A DNA stretch of 20,739 bases, from positions 1-20,739 of the forward strand of contig JAVMKJ010000106.1 of the NCBI GenBank assembly GCA_031732855.1, written 5' to 3'. Positions 1-8,212 of this stretch are shown one piece after another; within the stretch, counting starts at the first letter, position 1, and every line of letters begins with the position of its first letter. The translations under genes and the position numbers were made by a program. Below the pieces are notes generated by a model that was not told the origin of the DNA, did not search any database, and saw only the letters and a list, made by a program, of their open reading frames with translations. This DNA is from JAVMKJ01 sp031732855. Lineage in GTDB: Bacteria > Pseudomonadota > Gammaproteobacteria > Competibacterales > Competibacteraceae.

Positions 1-48
1 GGGCCGGCGTCCGGGAGAGATACCGGGCCGGCGTCCGGGAGAGATACC
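1..48. repeat. 24-bp tandem repeat, two perfect copies plus a partial third
   Basis: Two identical 24-base units lie at 1-24 and 25-48, and a truncated third begins at 49 (about 7 matching bases). The window starts inside the array, so the true copy number is unknown. It sits immediately downstream of the minus-strand EamA gene. No coding role is visible. Confidence 0.85.
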
Positions 49-62
49 GGGCCGGAACACCG

Positions 63-1010
63 TTAAAGACGCTCCCCGACAGCCGGCGCGGGGTTGGGAA
101 TCACCGCCGGTTCGGTTGGGGGTGGGGCTGCCTTGCCCAGGCCGAGTTGCGACAGCAGCATGCCGGCGAACATCAGCGCGCAGCCGATCAGCCCGCGTCC
201 CGACAGACTTTCGTTTAGCAGCAGCCAGCCGCCCAGCGCCGCGAACCCGGTTTCCAGGCTGAGGATGATCGCGGCGTGGGCCGGCGGGGCGTCGCGCTGG
301 GCCACCACCTGCAGGGTGAAGGCGACCCCGACCGACAGTAATCCACCGTAGAGAATCGGCAGGGCGCCTCCCCGCAACCCGTCGGCGGTGATCGGTTCGA
401 TCGCGACTGCCACCGCCAGGCTGAGCACCGCACAGACGATGAATTGCAGGCAAGCCAGCAATACCGGTTCGACGCGCCGACCCGACAGCCAGCCGATCAC
501 CAGCACGTGGCCGGCCCAGAAAAAAGCGCCGACCAGCACCAGCCCATCTCCCTCGGCCACGGTCAAGTCGTCGGTCAGGGTCAGCAGATAGAGGCCGGCC
601 ACCGCGAGTGCTGCGCCGATCCAGGTGCTCCAAGGGGTTCGGTGACCCCACAGCAGACCGAGCAATGGCACGATGACCACATAGAGCCCGGTGATGAAGC
701 CAGCCTTGCCGGCGGTGGTGTGGACGATGCCGACCTGTTGCAGCGAGGCCCCGGCGAACAGGATCAGACCGGCCAGCAGTCCGCCGGTCAGGGACGGCCT
801 CCAAGCGCCAGGGCGGACAGGGGGAGCGGAGCGCCGGCCGACCAGCAGCATTGGCAGCAGCGACAGCGCGCCCAGGAGAAAGCGGGCGCCGTTGTAGGTG
901 AACGGGCCGACATGCTCCATGCCGACCCGCTGGGCGACGAAGGCAAAACCCCAGATCACTGCCGCCAGCAACAGCAGCAGTTCCGCTTTCAGCGTTTTGG
1001 AAGGCAACAT
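63..1010 (-). CDS. EamA/DMT-superfamily membrane transporter
   Basis: This is a 315-residue, strongly hydrophobic protein with the duplicated 5+5 membrane-helix plan of the drug/metabolite transporter superfamily. The first half starts with a helix at about residues 9-27 (motif AAVIWGFAFVAQR). The second half begins around residue 150 and ends near residue 290 with the typical GLIGCALMFAGMLLSQ helix. The tail of about 25 residues is Pro/Ala-rich and probably cytoplasmic. Family members export amino acids, nucleotides or drugs across the inner membrane, but the substrate cannot be read from the sequence. The ATG at 1010 gives the expected short N-terminus before helix 1, although the Shine-Dalgarno match is weak. 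It is transcribed away from the tRNA gene and has no operon partner in the window. Confidence 0.88.
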   Translation of the reverse strand: MLPSKTLKAELLLLLAAVIWGFAFVAQRVGMEHVGPFTYNGARFLLGALSLLPMLLVGRRSAPPVRPGAWRPSLTGGLLAGLILFAGASLQQVGIVHTTAGKAGFITGLYVVIVPLLGLLWGHRTPWSTWIGAALAVAGLYLLTLTDDLTVAEGDGLVLVGAFFWAGHVLVIGWLSGRRVEPVLLACLQFIVCAVLSLAVAVAIEPITADGLRGGALPILYGGLLSVGVAFTLQVVAQRDAPPAHAAIILSLETGFAALGGWLLLNESLSGRGLIGCALMFAGMLLSQLGLGKAAPPPTEPAVIPNPAPAVGERL

Positions 1011-1165
1011 CTCGGATATTCATCGGTTCGGATCACCACCGCCGAGGGGTATTTCAGGGACTGACGGGGCGATGGGGTTTGGAAAAGACGGGCATCATAC
1101 CCGACTGGGGAGGCTCCGGCGTGGCCGGCGCGGGCGTTTTTGCAAGCCTGACCGACCGGCGTGGC

Positions 1166-1193
1166 TTGCCCGGCGGCGGAAAATCCTTATACT
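1166..1193 (+). promoter_or_regulatory. Sigma-70-type promoter of tRNA-Leu
   Basis: TTGCCC at 1166-1171 and TATACT at 1188-1193 are separated by 16 bases. The -10 box ends 18 bases before the mature tRNA 5' end, a suitable distance for a tRNA promoter. Assigned by eye. Confidence 0.6.
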
Positions 1194-1211
1194 TGCATTG
1201 CCCACCTCCCT

Positions 1212-1297
1212 GCCGGGATGGCGGAATGGTAGACGCAGTGGACTCAAAATCCACCGGTAGCGATACCGTGAGAGTTCGAGTCTCTCTCCCGGCACCA
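1212..1297 (+). tRNA. tRNA-Leu (anticodon CAA)
   Basis: The cloverleaf can be drawn completely. The acceptor stem GCCGGGA (1212-1218) pairs with TCCCGGC (1287-1293). The anticodon stem GTGGA (1238-1242) pairs with TCCAC (1250-1254) around the loop CTCAAAA, which places anticodon CAA at 1245-1247. A long variable arm (CGGTA/TACCG) marks it as class II, as expected for leucine. The T arm is GAGAG-TTCGAGT-CTCTC (1270-1286). The discriminator is A1294, and CCA is encoded at 1295-1297. It decodes the leucine codon UUG. Confidence 0.97.
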
Positions 1298-1327
1298 GCC
1301 AAAACAAGGGCTTTTGCCCCTTCCGCA

Positions 1328-1365
1328 CGCGCGTTGGATTGCAGCGCGCGCAATTGTAATTTTTG
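1328..1365 (+). terminator. Possible terminator after tRNA-Leu
   Basis: CGCGCG (1328-1333) can pair with CGCGCG (1345-1350), followed after about ten bases by a run of five T. The stem is GC-only but the T run is displaced, so this is a weak call. It lies between the convergent tRNA and the 1426-3090 gene. Confidence 0.3.
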
Positions 1366-1425
1366 GTGTCGAAAGGTCGCGCATCGGGTGGGTACCTGGA
1401 TTTCGAATCGTGCCACCTTCCGCCA

Positions 1426-3090
1426 TCACGGCGGCGGATCGGAATAAGTCGGGCTCTTGTTTGGATTGGATGGTCCGGCGTAGAGCGAGCCGAATCGGCG
1501 AAGCTGACGCATGTCGATGACGAGGTCGAATTGCTCGTCCTTCGGTGGCGGTTCGAATCCCACCCGCATTTCGTAGCGTCGCTGGTGGTCGGACGCGTCC
1601 GGGAAGCGCTCGCGCACCACTTGCTTGAACATTTCCATCAGCATCCAGCCGGTGTAGGTTGAGAGCGCGCCAAATTCATCGTAATAGCTGATTTCCGCCG
1701 GGCGGTCGCTTGGAGTGGGTTGGACGAAATAGAGGCGTGCTGGCCGGTCTCGCGACACGACACGATCAGCCGCCTGTTCGAGCATGGACAACTCCTCTTC
1801 CTGGGGTATCGCGATGAGGGCATAGGCATGTACCCGCGCTCCGACAACAGCCGCCGCCAAGGTGACCGCGTAGCCGGCTAGGGCGACGAATCGACTGGTG
1901 CGTCCCGCCAGGCTACAGAAGTTGGCCCACGACAGCGCCAGATAAACCAGGAGCACGCTGGTTAGCGCGAAAACGGTACGGTAGACGGGTATGCGTTCGG
2001 CCGCCAGAAGGCTGACGCCGAATGCGGTTGGTAGCAGTACCGCCAACAGGATGAGCCAGAATCCGCCCGCCCGCCAGCCGCCGCGTCGCCATTCTATCCC
2101 CAGACCGACCAGCAGGAGCAGCAGGGCGGCCCAGATACCCGTCAGGTAAGCTCCCCAGGTTGCTCTCTTGTCGTCGTTCAGCACGAAAATGCTGATCGCG
2201 TTAGGGAGCGGTTCCCGAAGAAACCACCAGAGCTTGCCCAAGGGATCGCGTTCGAAGGCAATTCGGGGCGATGCTTCGAACACGCCCACTGCGTACAGCA
2301 CCTTCATCGCGAGAAAGGCGGCGGCCAGGCCAGCGAACACGATGGCCAGATGCGCGCCGGCCCAGCGCAGGTTGTATTCCAGCGACCGCCCGCGCTGGCG
2401 GGGCAGCGCCGCGGCGATACCGACCAGATAGAACAGGCTGCTGGGTTGATAGATCAACGCGCTGGCCGCCACGAGCAGCACGGCCCCTGTCCGCCCCCCC
2501 TTCTTCCAGCGTTCGCCAACCAGGTCCGCCAGCGCGAACCCCCCGAGCGAAAGCAGCGCCGCCACCGCATACGGCCAGCCGGTGGCCCAACTGGCGATGA
2601 CCTGTGCGGACGGCGCCAGCGAGACCATGGCTCCGGTAAAGGCGGCTCCAGCCAGGTCCCAGCCCAGTCGACGTAGCAGGCCGAACAAGGTTGCCGCCAC
2701 CAGGCCGAGCCCGACGGTTCCGGCCAGGCGCAGCCATTCGAGTCCCTGGATCGAGTCGATGCGTTCGAAGGAGTGTTGCAACAGGAGTCCGTAAAGGGGC
2801 CGCGCGTGCGAGGCGGTGAACTCGACGATCTTTCCCGGTTCCTCGCGCGCCTCGCGGAGGTTTGGGTAGTCGTCGCGCAAGCCGAAGCGGTGGAATGTCG
2901 TATCCCAGTATGTCGTTACCGGCAGCGCGAACAGCACCAAAGCGATCAACCAGGGCCAGGCGGAGGATGGCGATTTCCACCACGGGCACGCCAGCGATTT
3001 CGGCGCGGAGCGTGGGGCTTGGAGTTCCGCTTCGGACAGGGTCTGGTAGGGAGGGGCGGATGCCACGGAGGATTGCGGGTGATCGATCAC
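1426..3090 (-). CDS. Polytopic membrane protein, glycosyltransferase-like (GT-C/GtrII-like outline), function unknown
   Basis: The protein has 554 residues. A hydrophilic N-terminus of about 45 residues is followed by a first helix at about 46-62. Next comes a loop with RDDYPNLREA (72-81, acidic pair D73-D74) and HARPLYGLLLQ (95-105). About nine or ten more helices lie between 120 and 425, and a soluble C-terminal domain spans about 430-554. An acidic pair just after helix 1 and a multi-helix body are typical of GT-C transferases that use lipid-linked sugars, and the loop recalls GtrII-type glucosyltransferases. This is a resemblance, not a firm family assignment. The start is GTG at 3090. 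It lacks a clear Shine-Dalgarno sequence, and no other ATG/GTG/TTG occurs in frame before the upstream stop. The gene stands alone, so context gives no substrate. It could instead be a general surface-polysaccharide or unknown integral membrane protein. Confidence 0.6.
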   Translation of the reverse strand: MIDHPQSSVASAPPYQTLSEAELQAPRSAPKSLACPWWKSPSSAWPWLIALVLFALPVTTYWDTTFHRFGLRDDYPNLREAREEPGKIVEFTASHARPLYGLLLQHSFERIDSIQGLEWLRLAGTVGLGLVAATLFGLLRRLGWDLAGAAFTGAMVSLAPSAQVIASWATGWPYAVAALLSLGGFALADLVGERWKKGGRTGAVLLVAASALIYQPSSLFYLVGIAAALPRQRGRSLEYNLRWAGAHLAIVFAGLAAAFLAMKVLYAVGVFEASPRIAFERDPLGKLWWFLREPLPNAISIFVLNDDKRATWGAYLTGIWAALLLLLVGLGIEWRRGGWRAGGFWLILLAVLLPTAFGVSLLAAERIPVYRTVFALTSVLLVYLALSWANFCSLAGRTSRFVALAGYAVTLAAAVVGARVHAYALIAIPQEEELSMLEQAADRVVSRDRPARLYFVQPTPSDRPAEISYYDEFGALSTYTGWMLMEMFKQVVRERFPDASDHQRRYEMRVGFEPPPKDEQFDLVIDMRQLRRFGSLYAGPSNPNKSPTYSDPPP

Positions 3091-3143
3091 GGGTTCGGGC
3101 CGGTTGTTGTTTTCATGGGTGCACGATTTATCAGCCGAGGCAG

Positions 3144-3171
3144 TTTATATAAAATACAGTGAATTAGCCAA
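3144..3171 (-). promoter_or_regulatory. Candidate promoter for the 1426-3090 membrane protein gene
   Basis: Read on the minus strand, TTGGCT (3171-3166) and TATAAA (3149-3144) are separated by 16 bases in a local AT-rich patch. Transcription would begin near 3137, about 47 bases before the GTG start. Located by eye. Confidence 0.45.
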
Positions 3172-3236
3172 CCGTGCCGCGAGCGTTGCGCGGTGTCGGG
3201 CGGACGCATCATTTTCCGATGCACCACCGGTCCCCA

Positions 3237-4136
3237 CTACTCGATCGGGGAATTGAGGGGGGAGGATGACGGCGCGCCTCGCAGGATGACCGACAGCGCC
3301 TTGGCCGCGTTCGAGAGGGTATGGCTGGTGTGGCGCACCGCGCCTAGCGTTCGTTCCAGTCGCAGCCCGTCGATGTGGAGTTCCACCAGTTCCCGGTCCA
3401 GCATGGTACGCGGCAGCACGCTCCAGCCCAGCCCGACCACCACCATCATCTTGATGGTTTCCAGAAAATTGGTGGCAAACGCGACCGGCGGATGAACCCC
3501 TGCCCGCGCCATACCTTCCTCAATGATCCGCCGGGTGAACGTACCTTCGCCAGGCAGGATAGCCGGGTAATCCTCCATCTGATCAGGTAGGACCGGCGAT
3601 CGCGCCACCAGCGGATGCGCGCGTGCCGCCACCGCTGCCAGTGGGTCCGACCAGAGCGGACGTGCTGTCAGCGGTAGTTCGACTTGCGGTGGCAGCGTGA
3701 TGATGGCCAGTTCGACCTCGCCGCGCAATACCGCCGCGCAGGCAATCTCCGAATCCATGAAACGCATGTCCAGCCGTACTTGTGGATATTGGGCGGTGAA
3801 TCTTCGCAGCACCGGCGGCAGGTGATGCAAACCGATGTGATGGCTGGTGGCGAGCGTCAGGGGACCGGTGACGCTGCCGGACAGGTTGCGCAGCGCCCGG
3901 CGGCTGTCGTCCATCTCGGCGAGAATGCACAGCGCTCGCGGCAGCAACACGTTTCCAGCCTCCGTCAGCCTCACCGCGCGACCCAGTCGGTCGAACAGTC
4001 GGATGTCGAGTTCCGCTTCCAGCACCGCGACTCGTTTGCTGATCGCCGGCTGGGTGAGATGCAGCCGTTCGGCGGCTGTTGAGAACGAGCCGCTGTCGGC
4101 GACGGTGACGAAGGCGCGCAGACTGGCGATGTCCAT
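3237..4136 (-). CDS. LysR-family transcriptional regulator, divergent from leuC
   Basis: At 299 residues this is the standard LysR length. The N-terminal winged helix-turn-helix occupies about residues 1-60, with the family signature FVTVADSGSFSTAAERLHLT followed by QPAISKRVAVLEAEL. The co-inducer-binding domain runs from about residue 90 to 295. It is a cytoplasmic DNA-binding protein, probably tetrameric as the family is. Its position back to back with leuC, as for LysR genes next to leuC in pseudomonads, suggests that it controls the leu genes. The ligand is not visible and could be a leucine-pathway intermediate. The ATG at 4136 fits the family N-terminus, although no good Shine-Dalgarno sequence precedes it. 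Confidence 0.93.
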   Translation of the reverse strand: MDIASLRAFVTVADSGSFSTAAERLHLTQPAISKRVAVLEAELDIRLFDRLGRAVRLTEAGNVLLPRALCILAEMDDSRRALRNLSGSVTGPLTLATSHHIGLHHLPPVLRRFTAQYPQVRLDMRFMDSEIACAAVLRGEVELAIITLPPQVELPLTARPLWSDPLAAVAARAHPLVARSPVLPDQMEDYPAILPGEGTFTRRIIEEGMARAGVHPPVAFATNFLETIKMMVVVGLGWSVLPRTMLDRELVELHIDGLRLERTLGAVRHTSHTLSNAAKALSVILRGAPSSSPLNSPIE

Positions 4137-4272
4137 GGAATGGAGGGCTTGAGAGCGGTCGTGAGGGATGCTGAAGTATTCTATTGTTTTATGTCAATTA
4201 TGAAAAAGATGAATTTGTATTATATGTATCGGCGCCATAAGCTGGGCGACACTTGAGACAGGAGGACGGTAA
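4137..4272. promoter_or_regulatory. Divergent lysR/leuC control region
   Basis: This 136-bp region has an AT-rich core. On the plus strand a TATTAT -10-like hexamer lies at 4218-4223 with no good -35, which suggests activator dependence. On the minus strand there is a perfect TTGACA at 4197-4192, but a well-spaced -10 is not evident. leuC has a strong AGGAGG at 4260-4265, 7 bases before its ATG. No leucine-rich attenuator leader peptide was found. Confidence 0.6.
4183..4198. promoter_or_regulatory. Candidate LysR operator (T-N11-A dyad)
   Basis: ATTG-N8-CAAT is a perfect 4+4 inverted repeat. It contains the LysR T-N11-A pattern at 4184-4196, and it overlaps the minus-strand TTGACA. This would place a bound LysR protein over its own -35 region and just upstream of the leuC -35 position. 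Confidence 0.5.
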
Positions 4273-5676
4273 ATGGCCGGAAAGACTCTTTACGACAAGC
4301 TCTGGGACGCTCATGTGGTGCGGACTGATCCCGATGGCACCGCGCTGCTTTACATCGACCGCCATCTGGTGCACGAAGTCACTTCGCCGCAGGCATTCGA
4401 AGGGCTGAAGCTGGCCGGGCGCCAGCCGTGGCGGCGGGAATCGATGGTGGCGATGGCGGATCACAACACCCCCACCGACCCGGGCTTCACCACCATCGCC
4501 GATCCGGTCTCGCGCCTTCAGGTCGAGACGCTGGACGCCAACGCCCGCGATTTGAAGCTACGGTATTTTCCCATCGGCGACCGTCGGCGCGGCATCGTCC
4601 ATGTGGTCGGCCCGGAGCAGGGCGCGACGCTGCCCGGCATGACCATCGTCTGCGGCGATTCGCACACCTCCACTCACGGCGCCTTGGCCGCGCTGGCGTT
4701 CGGCATCGGCACCTCCGAGGTCGAGCACGTCATGGCGACCCAATGCCTGATCCAGAAAAAAGCCAAATCCATGTTGATCCGGGTGGACGGGCAGCTCGGG
4801 CCGGGCGTGACCGCCAAGGACATCGTGCTGGCGATCATCGGCCGCATCGGTACCGCTGGCGGCACGGGTTACGCGGTTGAATTCGGCGGTTCCGCCATCC
4901 GGGCGTCGAGCATGGAAGGCCGCATGACGATCTGCAACATGGCGATCGAAGCGGGTGCCCGGGCCGGCATGGTGGCGGTGGACGAAACGACGCTCGAATA
5001 CGTCAAGGGCCGACCGCTCGCGCCGCAAGGCGAGATGTGGGAGCGGGCTGCGGCGGCTTGGCGGGAGCTGCACAGCGATCCCGACGCCGCGTTTGATCGG
5101 GTGGTGACGCTGGACGCAGCGGCGATCAAGCCGCAAGTGACGTGGGGTACCTCGCCGGAAATGGTGACGTCGGTGGATGGCCATGTCCCCGATCCCGCCC
5201 GCGAAGCCGATCCGGTCAAGCGCGGCGGCATGGAGCAGGCGTTGCGCTACATGGGCTTGCAGCCGAACACGCCGATCACCGCGATCCATCTGGATCGGGT
5301 GTTCATCGGTTCCTGCACCAACGGCCGCATCGAGGATTTGCGGGCGGCGGCTGCGGTGATCAAGGGGCGCAAGGTCGCGCCGACGCTCAAGCAGGCGTTG
5401 GTGGTGCCGGGGTCCGGGCTGGTGAAGCAACAGGCCGAAGCCGAAGGGCTGGATCGAATCTTTACCGCCGCCGGTTTCGAGTGGCGCGAGCAGGGCTGTT
5501 CGATGTGTCTGGCAATGAACGCCGACCGCTTGCTGGCCGGCGAGCATTGCGCCTCGACCTCCAACCGCAATTTCGAGGGTCGGCAGGGCGTGGGCGGACG
5601 CACCCATCTGGTCAGCCCGGCGATGGCGGCGGCGGCGGCGCTGGCCGGCCATTTCGTCGATGTCCGCACGTTTTAG
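4273..5676 (+). CDS. leuC: 3-isopropylmalate dehydratase large subunit
   Basis: The 467-residue LeuC, with LeuD, isomerises 2-isopropylmalate to 3-isopropylmalate in cytoplasmic leucine synthesis. It is an aconitase-fold protein carrying a [4Fe-4S] cluster. The three cluster ligands are visible as C348 (GSCTNGR), C409 and C412 (CSMC). Other signatures are DHNTPT (64-69) and CGDSHTSTHGA (127-137). Length and motif spacing match the LeuC family almost exactly. The ATG at 4273 has AGGAGG 7 bases upstream. It is the first gene of the apparent leuC-gst-leuD-leuB-asd operon, and its TAG stop overlaps the Shine-Dalgarno sequence of the next gene. Confidence 0.98.
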   Translation: MAGKTLYDKLWDAHVVRTDPDGTALLYIDRHLVHEVTSPQAFEGLKLAGRQPWRRESMVAMADHNTPTDPGFTTIADPVSRLQVETLDANARDLKLRYFPIGDRRRGIVHVVGPEQGATLPGMTIVCGDSHTSTHGALAALAFGIGTSEVEHVMATQCLIQKKAKSMLIRVDGQLGPGVTAKDIVLAIIGRIGTAGGTGYAVEFGGSAIRASSMEGRMTICNMAIEAGARAGMVAVDETTLEYVKGRPLAPQGEMWERAAAAWRELHSDPDAAFDRVVTLDAAAIKPQVTWGTSPEMVTSVDGHVPDPAREADPVKRGGMEQALRYMGLQPNTPITAIHLDRVFIGSCTNGRIEDLRAAAAVIKGRKVAPTLKQALVVPGSGLVKQQAEAEGLDRIFTAAGFEWREQGCSMCLAMNADRLLAGEHCASTSNRNFEGRQGVGGRTHLVSPAMAAAAALAGHFVDVRTF

Positions 5677-5688
5677 GAGGGCGAGCCG

Positions 5689-6339
5689 ATGCTTCCGACA
5701 CTGGTAATCGGAAACAAGAATTACTCCTCCTGGTCGCTGCGGCCCTGGCTGGCGGCGCGTCACGCCGGGATCGAGTTCGACGAAATCCGCGTTTCCTTGT
5801 TTACCCCCGAGGGCACGGCGCAAATCCGGCAATACTCGCCTTCGCTCCGGGTGCCGGTCTGGCGCGAAGGTGAATTGGTCGTGTGGGAATCGCTGGCGAT
5901 TTGCGAATATTTCGCCGAGCGCGTGCCGTCGCTGTGGCCGGCGGATTCCGCCGCTCGCGCCGTGGCCCGCTCGGTCAGCGCCGAGATGCACGCGGGTTTC
6001 GCCGCGTTGCGCCACGGGATGCCGATGAACGCCCGCGCCCGTGGCCGGCAGGTGGCCGTCACGCCGGAGATTGCGGCGGATATCGACCGCATCGTGGCCA
6101 TCTGGACCGATTGCCGCACGCGATTCGGCGCGGGTGGCCCCTGGCTGTTCGGCGCGTTTTCCGTCGCCGATGCCATGTTCGGCCCGGTGGTGTTGCGTTT
6201 CGTGCCCTACGGCGTGAGCCGGCCCGGCGTGGTGGACGATTACGTCGCCACCTGGATGGCCGATCCGCATTTGCAAGCGTGGATCGCCGCCGCCGAACAA
6301 GAACCCGAAATCATCCCAGAAGACGAAGCAGGTCTCTAA
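5689..6339 (+). CDS. Glutathione S-transferase family protein
   Basis: The 216-residue protein has a thioredoxin-like N-terminal domain (about 1-80) containing NYSSWSLRPWL (residues 11-21) and the glutathione-contact region RVPVW...ESLAICEY. An all-helical C-terminal domain follows (about 88-210). The serines at 13-14 are the likely position of the catalytic hydroxyl. The family uses glutathione for conjugation, isomerisation or dehalogenation, and the substrate here is unknown. Translation is tightly coupled to leuC: AGGAGG at 5675-5680 includes part of the leuC stop codon. The gene is inserted between the two subunits of one enzyme (LeuC and LeuD), which is unusual. Nothing indicates that it takes part in leucine synthesis. 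Confidence 0.9.
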   Translation: MLPTLVIGNKNYSSWSLRPWLAARHAGIEFDEIRVSLFTPEGTAQIRQYSPSLRVPVWREGELVVWESLAICEYFAERVPSLWPADSAARAVARSVSAEMHAGFAALRHGMPMNARARGRQVAVTPEIAADIDRIVAIWTDCRTRFGAGGPWLFGAFSVADAMFGPVVLRFVPYGVSRPGVVDDYVATWMADPHLQAWIAAAEQEPEIIPEDEAGL

Positions 6340-6361
6340 CGCGAGACCGGGAGTTGCAGCC

Positions 6362-7000
6362 ATGACCCCGTTTACCCGACTCGATGGCTTGGTGGTCCCC
6401 GTGGATCGCGCCAACGTGGACACCGACGCCATCATCCCCAAGCAGTTTTTGAAAGCTATCAAGCGTACCGGTTTCGGGAAGTTCCTGTTTGACGAGTGGC
6501 GCTATCTGGACCACGGCGAACCGGGGATGGACTGTTCGGAAAGACCCCTGAATCTCGATTTTCCCCTCAATCATCCGCGCTATTGGAAGGTGAGTATCCT
6601 GCTGGCACGGGAGAATTTCGGTTGCGGTTCCTCGCGCGAACACGCGGTCTGGGCGCTGGACGAGTACGGTTTTCGCTGCATCATCGCGCCGAGTTTCGCC
6701 GATATCTTTTTCAGCAACTGTTTCAAATCGGGCCTACTGCCGATCCGGCTCGACGCCGGAATCGTGGATCGCCTGTTCCGCGAGGTCGAAGCCACGCCGG
6801 GCTATCGGCTGGTCGTGGATCTGGCGGCGCAGACCGTGACCGCGCCGAGCGGCGAGGCGTTCGGCTTCGAGGTAGACCCGTTCCGCAAGGAATGCCTGCT
6901 GAACGGCTGGGACGATATCGGCCTGACCTTGCGCCACGCCGACGAAATCCGCGCCTTCGAGGCCCGGCGGCAACAGGACGCGCCGTGGCTGTTCGCCTGA
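6362..7000 (+). CDS. leuD: 3-isopropylmalate dehydratase small subunit
   Basis: The 212-residue LeuD forms the swivel domain partner of LeuC. Typical signatures are the N-terminal NVDTDAIIPKQFLK segment and NFGCGSSREHAVWAL beginning at residue 85, which contributes substrate-binding residues in this family. The length is normal. The gene starts 22 bases after the GST gene with a modest GGGAG ribosome-binding site, and is clearly in the same operon. Confidence 0.98.
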   Translation: MTPFTRLDGLVVPVDRANVDTDAIIPKQFLKAIKRTGFGKFLFDEWRYLDHGEPGMDCSERPLNLDFPLNHPRYWKVSILLARENFGCGSSREHAVWALDEYGFRCIIAPSFADIFFSNCFKSGLLPIRLDAGIVDRLFREVEATPGYRLVVDLAAQTVTAPSGEAFGFEVDPFRKECLLNGWDDIGLTLRHADEIRAFEARRQQDAPWLFA

Positions 7001-7006
7001 ACGGCT

Positions 7007-7046
7007 CCCCTCGCCCGCACGCGGGAGAGGGGTTGGGGGTGATGGC
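7007..7046. repeat. Palindromic intergenic element
   Basis: CCCCTC-G-CCCGC (7007-7018) pairs with GCGGG-A-GAGGGG (7021-7032), with one internal mismatch and a 2-base loop. It is followed by TTGGGGGTGATGG. From memory, hairpins of this form followed by TTGGGGGTGA recur in intergenic regions of many proteobacterial genomes, so this is probably one copy of a dispersed repeat. It lies between leuD and leuB without an obvious T tract. Confidence 0.6.
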
Positions 7047-7075
7047 CGTAGTTTCAACGACTTGCAGGAAACGAC

Positions 7076-8155
<1,080 letters not shown>

Positions 8156-8212
8156 GGATGCTGGGCCGGGTTGACTCCCGCCCCGTTCGAATGATTGCGA
8201 GGCTTGTCGACG

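Noticed and set aside
1212..1297. tRNA-Leu as a possible integration site for a genomic island covering 1426-3090
   Set aside because: No second copy of the tRNA 3' end, no integrase and no mobility gene is present in the window.
3087..3116. A nine-codon ORF whose TGA overlaps the GTG start at 3090, as a coupling leader peptide
   Set aside because: There is no Shine-Dalgarno sequence before its ATG and the length is within chance. It is only mentioned because the downstream gene also lacks a clear ribosome-binding site.
3206..3222. GCATC/GATGC hairpin downstream of lysR as a terminator
   Set aside because: The stem is only five pairs and no T tract follows in either direction.
4558..6462. 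A 634-codon open frame on the minus strand opposite leuC, the GST gene and leuD
   Set aside because: It is antisense to three well-supported genes, rich in Arg/His/Gly as expected for a GC-rich shadow frame, and has no family motifs.
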